From: Lysobacterales bacterium
GTDB taxonomy: Bacteria; Pseudomonadota; Gammaproteobacteria; Xanthomonadales; Marinicellaceae
Length of the DNA stretch: 64,000 bases
NCBI GenBank assembly: GCA_027067055.1
Contig: JAMOMK010000114.1
Span: forward strand, 62,001-126,000
Reading direction: 5' to 3'
Under the pieces are notes generated by a model. That model saw nothing but the letters and a program-made list of their open reading frames with translations. It had not been told where the DNA came from and ran no database searches. Made by a program: the position numbers and the translations under genes. This document shows, in pieces, positions 43,638 through 52,381 of the stretch. Positions within the stretch are counted from its first letter, which is position 1. The number at the start of each line of letters is the position of its first letter.

Positions 43638-44954
43638 ATGAAAAATTTAAAATTATTAGTTATAATCATTAGTTTAGTATTTTCCGTTTTTGTTCAAGCT
43701 GGTCGACATGATAAAAAAGAACAGGCTACTGGTGCAATTGATGCGAAAACATTTGAAAAATTAATGAAAGCACAAGAGCTTACTGAAGCAGGCAACCATG
43801 AAGCAGCATTAGCTGAACTAGATGTACTAAAAGCGCGTGGTAAAGTCAGTGGTTATGGTAAGTCTCAGATGTACAACTTTTATGCTTTTATCTATGCATC
43901 AAAGGAGGATTATCAGCAAGCTATTAATGCGTATCTGGAAGTAATTAAAATACCAGAAACGACACCAGCTCTTGCTTTGCAAGCAAAATATACGGTAGCT
44001 CAGCTGTATTTCCAATTAGAAAAGTTTCCACTTTGTATTAAGTACATGAATGAGTGGCTAAAAGAAGTACCAAAGCCAACACCAACATCTCATATTATGT
44101 TGGCTCAAGCCTATTACCAATTAGAAAAATATGATTCCGCTTTAATTAATGTTGATAAAGCAGTAACACTTGAGACAAAAGCAGGAAGAAAGGTAAAAGA
44201 AAATTGGTTACGCTTAAAATCAGCTCTTTATTATGACAAAGGTGATTATAAAAAAACTGCAGAGACTTATGAGCAATTGGTGAAACTTTATCCAAAATCG
44301 ACTTATTTAAAGCAGTTAGCTGGTATGTATGGAGAATTGGGCCAAGACATGAAGCGTTTGACCGTATTTGATTCGCTGTATTTGCATGGAGATTTAAACA
44401 AAGGCAAGGACATGTTAAATCTTGCATATATGTTTCTAGGTCAAGATGTGCCATATAAAGCGGCTAAGATAATTGAAAAAGGTATGAAAAGCGGTGCTAT
44501 TGAAAAAAACCAGAAGAATATTGAAACACTGGGCAATACATGGGCGCAAGCTAATCAGCATGATAAGGCAATTCCAGTACTGGAACAAGCTGCAAAATTA
44601 TCGGACAAAGGTTTGTTGTTTGCTCGACTTGCAGGTGTTTATTTCGATGCGGGCAACTATAAGAAAGCTGCTAATGCAACAAAGAAAGCTGCAGAAAAAG
44701 GAGGCTTAAGTAACCCTGGCAATAATTACTTATTGATGGGAATGGCTTATTCAAACCTGAAGCAATATGAAAGTGCCTTGCAAGCCTTTAGACAGGCAAA
44801 GAAAACTAAAAAAGTGTTAAAAGATGCAAGAGCATGGGAAAAACATACATTAAAAGAAATTAAACTTATTGAGGATTTGAAAAAAGGTCAATTAGAGTTA
44901 GAAGAAAAAACCAAGAAAACTTTAGAATCAGATGAAAACAACAAAGATGTTTAA
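43638..44954 (+). CDS. Periplasmic tetratricopeptide (TPR) protein of the TonB2-like operon
   Basis: 438 residues. Signal peptide (1-21), then eight or more degenerate TPR units; e.g. A-YYQLEKYDSAL, DKGDYKKTAETYEQLVKLYP, DAGNYKKAANATKKA. The C-terminus is a charged helix. TPR proteins follow tonB in Vibrio TonB2 operons and are thought to act as periplasmic scaffolds. It starts 5 bp after the tonB stop and is the last gene before a bidirectional terminator. Confidence 0.82.
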   Translation: MKNLKLLVIIISLVFSVFVQAGRHDKKEQATGAIDAKTFEKLMKAQELTEAGNHEAALAELDVLKARGKVSGYGKSQMYNFYAFIYASKEDYQQAINAYLEVIKIPETTPALALQAKYTVAQLYFQLEKFPLCIKYMNEWLKEVPKPTPTSHIMLAQAYYQLEKYDSALINVDKAVTLETKAGRKVKENWLRLKSALYYDKGDYKKTAETYEQLVKLYPKSTYLKQLAGMYGELGQDMKRLTVFDSLYLHGDLNKGKDMLNLAYMFLGQDVPYKAAKIIEKGMKSGAIEKNQKNIETLGNTWAQANQHDKAIPVLEQAAKLSDKGLLFARLAGVYFDAGNYKKAANATKKAAEKGGLSNPGNNYLLMGMAYSNLKQYESALQAFRQAKKTKKVLKDARAWEKHTLKEIKLIEDLKKGQLELEEKTKKTLESDENNKDV

Positions 44955-44970
44955 AATATTAATGTTTTAA

Positions 44971-45000
44971 AAAAAGCCCTATTTTGTAGGGCTTTTTTTT
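44971..45000. terminator. Bidirectional terminator between TPR gene and pxpC
   Basis: AAAAAGCCCTA and TAGGGCTTTTT stem with a TTTTG loop and T-run. It serves two convergent operons. Confidence 0.85.
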
Positions 45001-45003
45001 TGC

Positions 45004-45849
45004 CTAATCTTCAAGACTAAACTTAATTTTTTTGTTAAATGGCAGTTGTGCCAACTGTGAAATAGACTGTTCAGGAAGTTGTAAAACCCGAGCATATCCA
45101 CCAGTGGTTTGCGCATCACGCATAAGAATAATAATTTTCCCAGATGGTGTAAGTTGTACAGTGCCGGCTTGCACTGAAGAAGTAATAATATCATTTATTC
45201 CATAGGGTATGTCTTGTTTAAATAAGTAGGCCATTCTATTTGATTGGGAAGTGAGGTTGAAATTACTTGAAAAAATCTTATGTTTTAGCTCATCAGTTAG
45301 CAAACAGAATTCCGGTCCTTTAAATGCGACAAGTTTTTCATGAGTAAAAAGATTTTGACTCAATTTAACAGTCGTTCGATTTTTGATTGTCCGACTAGTT
45401 TTATTGATGACAATAATTTGATTTTTTTGTAATGTTGAAGACTTTGTTAAACCATTATATTGTGATTGACTATCTAAAATAATTTCACAGTCAAAACCAT
45501 CGATAATTGATAAGTAGTTACGACAGCCATGAATTGTTTTACCAATTTGTAAAATGTCACCTTTACATATTTGTAGTACAGTATTAATTTGAATAGGTTT
45601 AGAGTTAAGTAATAAATGACATTGAGCACCTGTAATGGCGATATAAGTAGGGGATAAAAATTTAATAGTAGGTCCAATAAATGTGCTCTCAATAACCGAA
45701 CAATCAGATGAGTTGTTTAGTAATGCGTTTGCTAGGTTAAAACTATATAAATCCATACAACCACTCACAGGAACACCGAGATGGCGTGAGCCAAAACGTC
45801 CAGCATCTTGAATTGAAGAATAAAACCCTGTTGAAAGAATTTTAATCAT
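45004..45849 (-). CDS. pxpC: 5-oxoprolinase subunit PxpC (KipA-like)
   Basis: 281-residue biotin-dependent carboxylase-like domain protein. N-terminal STGFYSSIQDAGRFG and the GVPVSGCMD loop are the family signature. C-terminal IILMRDAQTTGGYARVLQL is typical. With PxpB and PxpA it opens 5-oxoproline (pyroglutamate) to glutamate using ATP. Follows pxpB by 3 bp in the order A-B-C. Confidence 0.9.
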   Translation of the reverse strand: MIKILSTGFYSSIQDAGRFGSRHLGVPVSGCMDLYSFNLANALLNNSSDCSVIESTFIGPTIKFLSPTYIAITGAQCHLLLNSKPIQINTVLQICKGDILQIGKTIHGCRNYLSIIDGFDCEIILDSQSQYNGLTKSSTLQKNQIIVINKTSRTIKNRTTVKLSQNLFTHEKLVAFKGPEFCLLTDELKHKIFSSNFNLTSQSNRMAYLFKQDIPYGINDIITSSVQAGTVQLTPSGKIIILMRDAQTTGGYARVLQLPEQSISQLAQLPFNKKIKFSLED

Positions 45850-45852
45850 TGG

Positions 45853-46521
45853 TTAAGCCGTGTTAAATTCAGAGAGAGTTATTGGTATGAATTGGAGTGT
45901 ATCCATTGGAGATATTGGACAAGGGTTAATATCTTTAGCATTAAACAACTCAAATCGTGTACGGCCAATAATATTCCAACCAGCTGGTGAGGTGTTAGCA
46001 TAAATACCAGTTTGTTTTCCTCCAATTGCAACAGATCCTTTTTTTACAAGAGGTCTTGGAGATGAAAGTCGTGGTGCATGAAGTTGTGTATCTAATCCAC
46101 TCAAATAAGGAAAGCCAGGCAGAAACCCAATAAAGTCAACCGTATATAAAGGAGTGCTGTGAAGTAGAATAATTTCGTCAATTGATAATTTGAGAGTACT
46201 TGATAGCGAAACTAAATCAATGCCTAATGATGGGTGATAACAAACTGGAATTTTCCAATGGTGAGAATTAATATCTGTTGAAAAATCAATCGTATGATAG
46301 ATATTGAAAAGTTGATTTTTTAATTTTATAAGTGACGTTGATTGCTTGAAGTAGAGTGTAAGACTGCAATAGGTAGGTACAGAATCTACTATCTCATTTT
46401 TAAAAACTTTGAGTATAACTTTATTAAAATGATAAATTTTGCGACTTGTCTTGGAGCTAATAATGTTTTCCCAAGAGATAAGCAGCCCAGATATGCCGAA
46501 TTGTAAAATGGTTATTGGCAT
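45853..46521 (-). CDS. pxpB: 5-oxoprolinase subunit PxpB (KipI-like)
   Basis: 222-residue protein of the allophanate-hydrolase subunit 1/KipI family. Landmarks are PVCYHPSLGIDL, FLPGFPYLSGLD and the GSVAIGGKQTGIYANTSPAGW segment. Overlaps pxpA by 10 bp. The N-terminus is divergent (GISGLLISWEN). Forms the ATP-dependent kinase-like part with PxpC. Confidence 0.9.
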   Translation of the reverse strand: MPITILQFGISGLLISWENIISSKTSRKIYHFNKVILKVFKNEIVDSVPTYCSLTLYFKQSTSLIKLKNQLFNIYHTIDFSTDINSHHWKIPVCYHPSLGIDLVSLSSTLKLSIDEIILLHSTPLYTVDFIGFLPGFPYLSGLDTQLHAPRLSSPRPLVKKGSVAIGGKQTGIYANTSPAGWNIIGRTRFELFNAKDINPCPISPMDTLQFIPITLSEFNTA

Positions 46522-47219
46522 TGTTTTTTTAAATAATGGATTAATTCCAAGGCAGTAGGGTTATCGCCATGTAAACAAAATGTATCGGCTCTAATCTTAA
46601 CTTTTTCACCATTTAAACTTGTGGCATAACCATTATTGATGATAGAACTAACTTGTCTACATGCTAGTATTGGGTTGTCAATAATGGCATTTTGGTGCAT
46701 TCGGTTTACTAAGCTAAGGTCGTTGTTGTAACGCCGATCAATAAAGGCTTCATAAGCAAGTAAAAATTTACTCTTTGCTAAGTCTGCAATAATAGAATGA
46801 TAAGGGACGAATAATATAAAATCAAAATTTAATCGCAAGTAAACATCTAAAACTAGTTGTGCTAACTTTAAATCGGTACAAGTTAAATTATACAAGGCAC
46901 CATGTAACTTTATATGATTCATTTTTATATTCAGTTGTGAACAAATTTTTAAAAAATGTGTTATTTGATTATAAAGAGAATCAGTAAGTTCATCAGAGGA
47001 AATAGATACAGCTTTTCTACCAAAATTTTCCTTATCAGGAAATGAAGGGTGTGCACCAACCAAAACATTGTGTTTAATTGCTAATTGTACTGTTTGAGTC
47101 ATTGAATCTGTAGTTCCATAATGACCTCCGCAAGCGATGCTACATTCATCAAGATATGGCATTAACTGGGCATCAGTTAACATGCCTTCGCCCAAGTCAC
47201 AGTTAATTTTAAATTTCAT
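46512..47219 (-). CDS. pxpA: 5-oxoprolinase subunit PxpA (LamB/YcsF family)
   Basis: 235 residues from ATG 47219 (MKFKINCDLGEG); a longer frame into the intergenic region lacks conservation. Landmarks: CSIACGGHYGT, GAHPSFPDKENFGRK, KLHGALYNL and CLHGDNPTALEL near the C-terminus. Hydrolase subunit of oxoprolinase. First of pxpABC. Its promoter is shared with TonB-dependent receptor 2. Confidence 0.92.
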   Translation of the reverse strand: MKFKINCDLGEGMLTDAQLMPYLDECSIACGGHYGTTDSMTQTVQLAIKHNVLVGAHPSFPDKENFGRKAVSISSDELTDSLYNQITHFLKICSQLNIKMNHIKLHGALYNLTCTDLKLAQLVLDVYLRLNFDFILFVPYHSIIADLAKSKFLLAYEAFIDRRYNNDLSLVNRMHQNAIIDNPILACRQVSSIINNGYATSLNGEKVKIRADTFCLHGDNPTALELIHYLKKQCQ

Positions 47220-47283
47220 AAAACAATTATACCGATATTGCAATTCAAAAACCATAGCCTGAGACTAAAAAAAATATGCGAGC

Positions 47284-47298
47284 TTAACTAAAAGTTAA
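47284..47298. promoter_or_regulatory. Candidate operator in the pxpA/TonB-receptor divergent region
   Basis: TTAACT-AAA-AGTTAA is a perfect 6-bp inverted repeat. GTTAA recurs at 47294-47298 and 47305-47309, followed by a TATACT (-10-like) at 47310. Placement between two divergent genes fits a regulator site; no regulator identity can be given. Confidence 0.35.
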
Positions 47299-47436
47299 CT
47301 TTATGTTAATATACTGTACTTGGAAAAACATAGGGGGCAAACAGTATCAACTTAACATAAATACTGCCTATATTTTATTGTCAAGGAAGAAAACTTACCT
47401 AATAAATAATGAGTAAATAACTCAGTAGGAGAAATT

Positions 47437-49884
47437 ATGAAATTTAGAAAGTCTATACTAACCGTTTGTATTAATGCCGCAATGGCATCAGCTATAATTG
47501 CACCAACAGTGATACTTGCACAGGATGATACTCCTGTTTTAGAAGAGGTTATTGTGACAGCACAGCAACGAGAGCAATCCTTAGCAGATGTGCCAATTTC
47601 GGTTGCAGTAGTTGATGGTCAATTACTAAAAGAGCAGAATATTGAAAAGATGGCGGATTTACAGTTTGCAGTTCCAAACTTTACCATGGCAGAAAGTGGT
47701 ATTGGTACAAATGTCTTTATTCGTGGAATAGGCTCGGGAAATAACCAGGGTTTTGAACAGTCTGTAGGTGTTTATGTTGATGGTATTCATCACGGGCGTG
47801 CACAACAGGCACGTGCTCCATTCTTTGACTTGCAAAGAATTGAAGTTTTGCGTGGACCTCAGTCCATTTTGTTCGGGAAAAACTCAATAGCTGGAGCGTT
47901 AAATATGACTACAGCACGACCAACCAATGAGTTTGAGGGTGAGGTAACGTTAAACCATGGGTTTACCTTTGGCGAAACAGAAGCATCGTTGGTATTATCA
48001 GGCCCAGTTAATGACAGGTTTCGTTATCGCATTGCAGGTCGATATCACGAACTTGACGGCTATGTAGAAAATCTAACACTAAATAGAGATGAGCCACAGC
48101 AGTCAGATTACACACTAAGAACAACGGTTGAATTTGATTTTACCGATACAATGATGGGTACATTAAAGCTCGAATCATCTAAGTTTGATGTGGTCGGCAG
48201 AAATATAGAAACCATAGGTGAGCAACCAGCAGCAGCTGGACCTTTTACTGGGTTAACTTATTCTGAAATTTTGACAGGTCCTCCTTCTGTTGGATTGTTT
48301 GGTCAAGATCCGTCAATTTTAAACAATATCCTTGATGGCAAACGTCATGCGAATGGAGACTTTAGTAACAATGATCAGTTTGAAGCTGTTTTGATATTGG
48401 ACTGGGACTTAGATGACCATTCACTACGCTCAACAACAGGGATTTCAAACTTTGAATTCACCGATAATTGTGATTGTGATTTTACAGGTGCAAATATATT
48501 TACTTTACCTCTTTCAGAACAGTTTGACCAAGTTTCACAAGAAATTCGTCTAACTTCAAACCTCGATGGCCCAGTAAATTATATAGTTGGTGGATATTAT
48601 CAAGACAGTAAGCATAGATTTAGTGATAGGCTAAGTGTTCCTGGCAATTCAATATTGGTACCATTGTTAAATAGTAATCCAGCTTTTCCTCCAGGTGCTA
48701 ATATCGGCAATTTATTTGCCAATACAGCAGCTCCACGTGAAGCGGCAGTTAATAGCTCTGTAGCATCAGTTTTTGGTCAAGTTGACTGGGACTTTAATGA
48801 TACCATGACATTGCAACTGGGTGGACGATTAACTCATGAAACTAAAAATGGTACAAAAAACTTAACAATAACAAGCATAGATGGCAGCCCATTATCTCCA
48901 CAACAAGCTATAGCCGCTGATTTTTATGGTTTGGTTTTTGATATTGGCTCCTCTAACGTGCTTAATTTAGTTGACCCAACTATTACAGATAGGTTGGGAG
49001 GTCATCCAATTGCTGGTCGCATTTCAGATACGGCATTTACTCCAGATATAAAGCTTTACTGGGATGTTTCCGATGATACTATGCTATATATTAGTGCGGT
49101 TCAAGGCAACAAGTCAGGAGGCTTTGACTTTAGAGGAAACAACAAAGGAGCATCAGCCACCTCAGAAGAAGCTTTTGAGTTTGCTAGTGAAAAAGCCACA
49201 AGCTTTGAGTTTGGTGGAAAGCTTAGTCTATTAGATGGTGCGGCAGAACTAAACTTTGCAGCCTACTATACCCAGTTTAGAGACTTACAAGTTTCAATAT
49301 TTGACGGAACTTTAGGTTTTAATGTTGGTAATGCTGCTAAGGCAGATGTTAAAGGTTTGGAGCTTGATGGTAGATGGCAAGCCACTAACAGTTTGACTTT
49401 GACTGGCTCATTGGCATTTACAGATTTTGAATTTAATGATTACACCAATGGCCGTTGTAACTTTGATCAAACACCAAACGGACCTCAGGCGGCGGATGGA
49501 TTTTGTGACTACTCTGGTCAAACAAATCAGCTAGTATCAGATTATCAAGGCACATTTAGTGCCAACCATAATATGGAGTTATCAGGTGGAATGGAGCTTA
49601 ATACAACCTTTAATGTCTTTTTTACCGATGAATATCATGCATCAGCAAGTTTAGATCCAGCTTTGGTGCAGCCAGCATATCAAATGTTAAACTTACGCAT
49701 TGGTTTATCAAACCCAAATAAAGGCTGGGATGTAGCTATTATGGGTGAGAATCTAACAAATGAAGATATTATTCTTTTTGGTGGTGATGCACCGCTATCA
49801 GGCTCACCGATTGGTGCAATATCTAAGTATGTTTTTGTTAATCAAGGCAGAAGAGTTGCAGTACAATTAACAAAGAGATTTTAA
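47437..49884 (+). CDS. TonB-dependent outer-membrane receptor 2
   Basis: 815 residues. Signal peptide (1-27), TonB box LEEVIVTAQQREQSLADVPISV, plug (about 40-165) with NVFIRGIGSG, YVDGIHHGR, LRGPQSILFGKNSIAGALN, then barrel ending AVQLTKRF. The type is the large iron/carbohydrate receptor group common in marine gammaproteobacteria; substrate not readable. Divergent from pxpABC. Strong GAG-rich RBS (AGGAG). Confidence 0.9.
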   Translation: MKFRKSILTVCINAAMASAIIAPTVILAQDDTPVLEEVIVTAQQREQSLADVPISVAVVDGQLLKEQNIEKMADLQFAVPNFTMAESGIGTNVFIRGIGSGNNQGFEQSVGVYVDGIHHGRAQQARAPFFDLQRIEVLRGPQSILFGKNSIAGALNMTTARPTNEFEGEVTLNHGFTFGETEASLVLSGPVNDRFRYRIAGRYHELDGYVENLTLNRDEPQQSDYTLRTTVEFDFTDTMMGTLKLESSKFDVVGRNIETIGEQPAAAGPFTGLTYSEILTGPPSVGLFGQDPSILNNILDGKRHANGDFSNNDQFEAVLILDWDLDDHSLRSTTGISNFEFTDNCDCDFTGANIFTLPLSEQFDQVSQEIRLTSNLDGPVNYIVGGYYQDSKHRFSDRLSVPGNSILVPLLNSNPAFPPGANIGNLFANTAAPREAAVNSSVASVFGQVDWDFNDTMTLQLGGRLTHETKNGTKNLTITSIDGSPLSPQQAIAADFYGLVFDIGSSNVLNLVDPTITDRLGGHPIAGRISDTAFTPDIKLYWDVSDDTMLYISAVQGNKSGGFDFRGNNKGASATSEEAFEFASEKATSFEFGGKLSLLDGAAELNFAAYYTQFRDLQVSIFDGTLGFNVGNAAKADVKGLELDGRWQATNSLTLTGSLAFTDFEFNDYTNGRCNFDQTPNGPQAADGFCDYSGQTNQLVSDYQGTFSANHNMELSGGMELNTTFNVFFTDEYHASASLDPALVQPAYQMLNLRIGLSNPNKGWDVAIMGENLTNEDIILFGGDAPLSGSPIGAISKYVFVNQGRRVAVQLTKRF

Positions 49885-49940
49885 AGTAAGCTAAAGAAGT
49901 TTTTCAACTTCAGAAATATATTGAAAGAAAACAGAGAAAG

Positions 49941-49967
49941 TCCCTGCAATAGTAGGGATTTTTTTGG
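49941..49967. terminator. Terminator between receptor 2 and the NRAMP-like gene
   Basis: TCCCT and AGGGA arms with a short loop, then a T-run, between two convergent genes. Confidence 0.75.
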
Positions 49968-51191
49968 TTAGAAAAAATTAAACGCTTTCCCAAGAGACTT
50001 TAGGGTCAGACCAAAAGTAATGATAAGGATGAAAAAGCCCAATATGTTTTGTAACAAAGAGTTGGTATAATTACCTAAAAGAGAGCTTTTATTCATAACC
50101 CAAATTAAGAACAAGGCAACCAAGGGTAATAATAAACCATTAGCAACTTGAGCAAACTTAATTATCTCAATGGATTTAAAGCCAGTTGATGAAAAAACAA
50201 CTCCTATGCTGAGGATAAAGATCCAAATTACTCTAAATTTAAATGACCTAAGGTTTGTTTGCCAATTAAAACAACCAGAGGCGACGTAGGCTGCAGCCAT
50301 CGGTGCAGTAATGGCAGAGGTAATACCAGCAGAAAACAAACCGATAGCTAATAAATATTTGGCGTAACTACCAAATAAAGGCTCTAAACCTTGAGCTAAA
50401 TCAGCAGCATTGCGAACATCACTTCCGTTAATGGCAGCAGCACTAACCATAATTGCAATAGACACTATGCCGCCACCAATGATTGAGATTAATGTATCAC
50501 GTTTTGCCATAGCTAAATCTTTTTCTCCTGACCATTTTTCTTGTACCAACGAAGCATGAAGAAACAAATTGTAAGGCACAACTGTCGTACCAATTAAGCC
50601 GATAATAACAAATAAGCTACCTTCTGGAAAAGAAGGAATTAACAAACCTTTAGTAACAGCTAATAAATTAGGAGCTGTCATGATAGCGGTAACCACAAAA
50701 GCCAATGACATCAATATGACCAATATGACTAAAGCTTTTTCGATAAACTTGTAACTACCAATCCAGAGTACAGTAAAAGCGACTAACCCAATAACTAAAC
50801 TAAAGAGGTTAATCGTCAAATTCCCCATTGAAAAAGAAGAGTGTTGGAATAAAGTCTCTAGCCCCAAAACACCACCACTAATATTGCCTGCCTCATAGGC
50901 AGCATTGCCCACCAAAATTGCAGACATTATCAGTAACATTGCAGCCCATTTAGTGCCAGGGTTTGGCAATTGTTCACGTACAGCTTGAGCCAATCCTTTT
51001 TGACTAATCAAGCCAAGTCGAACAGACATTTCTTGCAAAACAATGGTTGCAACAATAGAGAACACCATTGCCCAGAGTAAAACGAAATGATATTTAGCAC
51101 CTGCAATCGTACAAATGGTAACTGTTCCTGGTCCAATAAATGCAGCAGCTATGAGTACACCAGGACCTAAGTTATTAAATAGGTTTTTCAT
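49968..51191 (-). CDS. NRAMP-family transporter with altered metal-binding motifs
   Basis: 407 residues, ~11 hydrophobic segments, NRAMP fold. TM1 reads FIGPGTVTICTIAG where metal transporters have DPGN; the metal-coordinating Asp and Asn are Gly and Thr. TM6 reads VVPYNLFLHASLVQ where they have MPHN; Met and His are Val and Tyr. These motifs are typical of a divergent NRAMP-like clade whose substrates are uncertain, so Mn/Fe uptake should not be assumed. First base of ATG at 51191, 8 bp after the DUF2891 gene. Confidence 0.82.
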   Translation of the reverse strand: MKNLFNNLGPGVLIAAAFIGPGTVTICTIAGAKYHFVLLWAMVFSIVATIVLQEMSVRLGLISQKGLAQAVREQLPNPGTKWAAMLLIMSAILVGNAAYEAGNISGGVLGLETLFQHSSFSMGNLTINLFSLVIGLVAFTVLWIGSYKFIEKALVILVILMSLAFVVTAIMTAPNLLAVTKGLLIPSFPEGSLFVIIGLIGTTVVPYNLFLHASLVQEKWSGEKDLAMAKRDTLISIIGGGIVSIAIMVSAAAINGSDVRNAADLAQGLEPLFGSYAKYLLAIGLFSAGITSAITAPMAAAYVASGCFNWQTNLRSFKFRVIWIFILSIGVVFSSTGFKSIEIIKFAQVANGLLLPLVALFLIWVMNKSSLLGNYTNSLLQNILGFFILIITFGLTLKSLGKAFNFF

Positions 51192-51199
51192 TGTATAAA

Positions 51200-52285
51200 T
51201 TACTCTTGTATTTGATTAAGTGCATAAATTGCAAAGCTACCAAGCCAATGTCCGCCTTCATAGCTGTCTGAAACTAGGTTGGGTAAGGAATATTGCATGT
51301 GTTTATTGGCAATATTTTTTAAATGAGAATACCGAGGATATTGATTGGCTAAGCCATAAAGCACCCAAGCGCGAGTAAAGTTTAAACCATCTAAATGCAC
51401 GAGTTTCCCATCGTTTCTATCAGAGACCACACCAACTTTGAGGTCAAATTTCTTTTTACGTATTTTGGGTAAAAAATGCCGTAACCACGAGTGGAATTCT
51501 TTCTCCTTTAAGACTCTTCGCATAATATCCACCTCTTCTAGGCAAGGAGATAAAAAATCAAAGCCCCCTGGCTCCCACTTAATTGGGCAATTTCTATCAT
51601 TAAGGTAAAAATGTTTAGCTCTTAGAGTAATAGTTTCGACGAGTTTATCATCGCCAAGTGCTTTAGCATAATCAAATGCAAAAGCCATGCCAAAAGCAGT
51701 GTTGGGATGTTCGCCAACACGAACATTGTAATAAAGTTTAGGTAGAAATTTAATGAATTTTTTAGCCAGTAAATCAGACAAAGGTTTGAGGTTGCTCTCT
51801 AGTTCTCGTGCTAAAGGATCATCCCATGTGTGTAATTCTTGTGCTAATTTTAACAGCCAAGCCCAGCCGTAAGTGCGTTCCCAAGATTTATTATACTTAC
51901 CATGAAAATACTCGACTTCTTTGGCAATGTTTGCGCGTGTTAGGTGGTTTTTCAGCAGCGAACGTAACTGTGGCGCAGATTCTATGCTTGGGTGGCTTTT
52001 TAATAAAGAAACCATTGACCAGTGTCCATGAACAGCTGAGTGCCAATCAAAACAGCCATAAAAAGCGGGGTGCATTTCTTTTGGCGTTTTTAAGTCTTTT
52101 TCACTGCCTAAGGTTTGACCTAATTTATAAGGATACTGAGTTTCTACACAATCAATAGGCAATTGCGCTAAGCGTTGTGCTTGGGAAATCCCTAACTGAG
52201 GTGTTTCATAGTATTTTTTTGTTTTGGTGAAGCCATAAGTCGATATAAATAGTAAGAAAAGGATAAAAAAGAAAGAGTTTTTCAT
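51200..52285 (-). CDS. DUF2891 family secreted protein
   Basis: 361 residues with signal peptide (1-20). HPAFYGCFDWHSAVHGHWSM is the family signature, and the later WEPGGFDFLSPCLEEVDIM is well conserved. The fold is probably an alpha/alpha toroid like that of glycosidases or terpenoid-type enzymes; the His/Trp/Glu-rich motifs suggest a catalytic role, but none is established. It is upstream of the NRAMP-like gene on the same strand, 8 bp apart, and divergent from the FG-GAP gene. Confidence 0.8.
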   Translation of the reverse strand: MKNSFFFILFLLFISTYGFTKTKKYYETPQLGISQAQRLAQLPIDCVETQYPYKLGQTLGSEKDLKTPKEMHPAFYGCFDWHSAVHGHWSMVSLLKSHPSIESAPQLRSLLKNHLTRANIAKEVEYFHGKYNKSWERTYGWAWLLKLAQELHTWDDPLARELESNLKPLSDLLAKKFIKFLPKLYYNVRVGEHPNTAFGMAFAFDYAKALGDDKLVETITLRAKHFYLNDRNCPIKWEPGGFDFLSPCLEEVDIMRRVLKEKEFHSWLRHFLPKIRKKKFDLKVGVVSDRNDGKLVHLDGLNFTRAWVLYGLANQYPRYSHLKNIANKHMQYSLPNLVSDSYEGGHWLGSFAIYALNQIQE

Positions 52286-52381
52286 GTTTTCAGATGTGTT
52301 TGAATTATCACTAGTTTAACTTAAAATTAACGTCAGTGAATGTATAATAGTAAACAACTATAAAGAAAAAAAGGTAATCTC

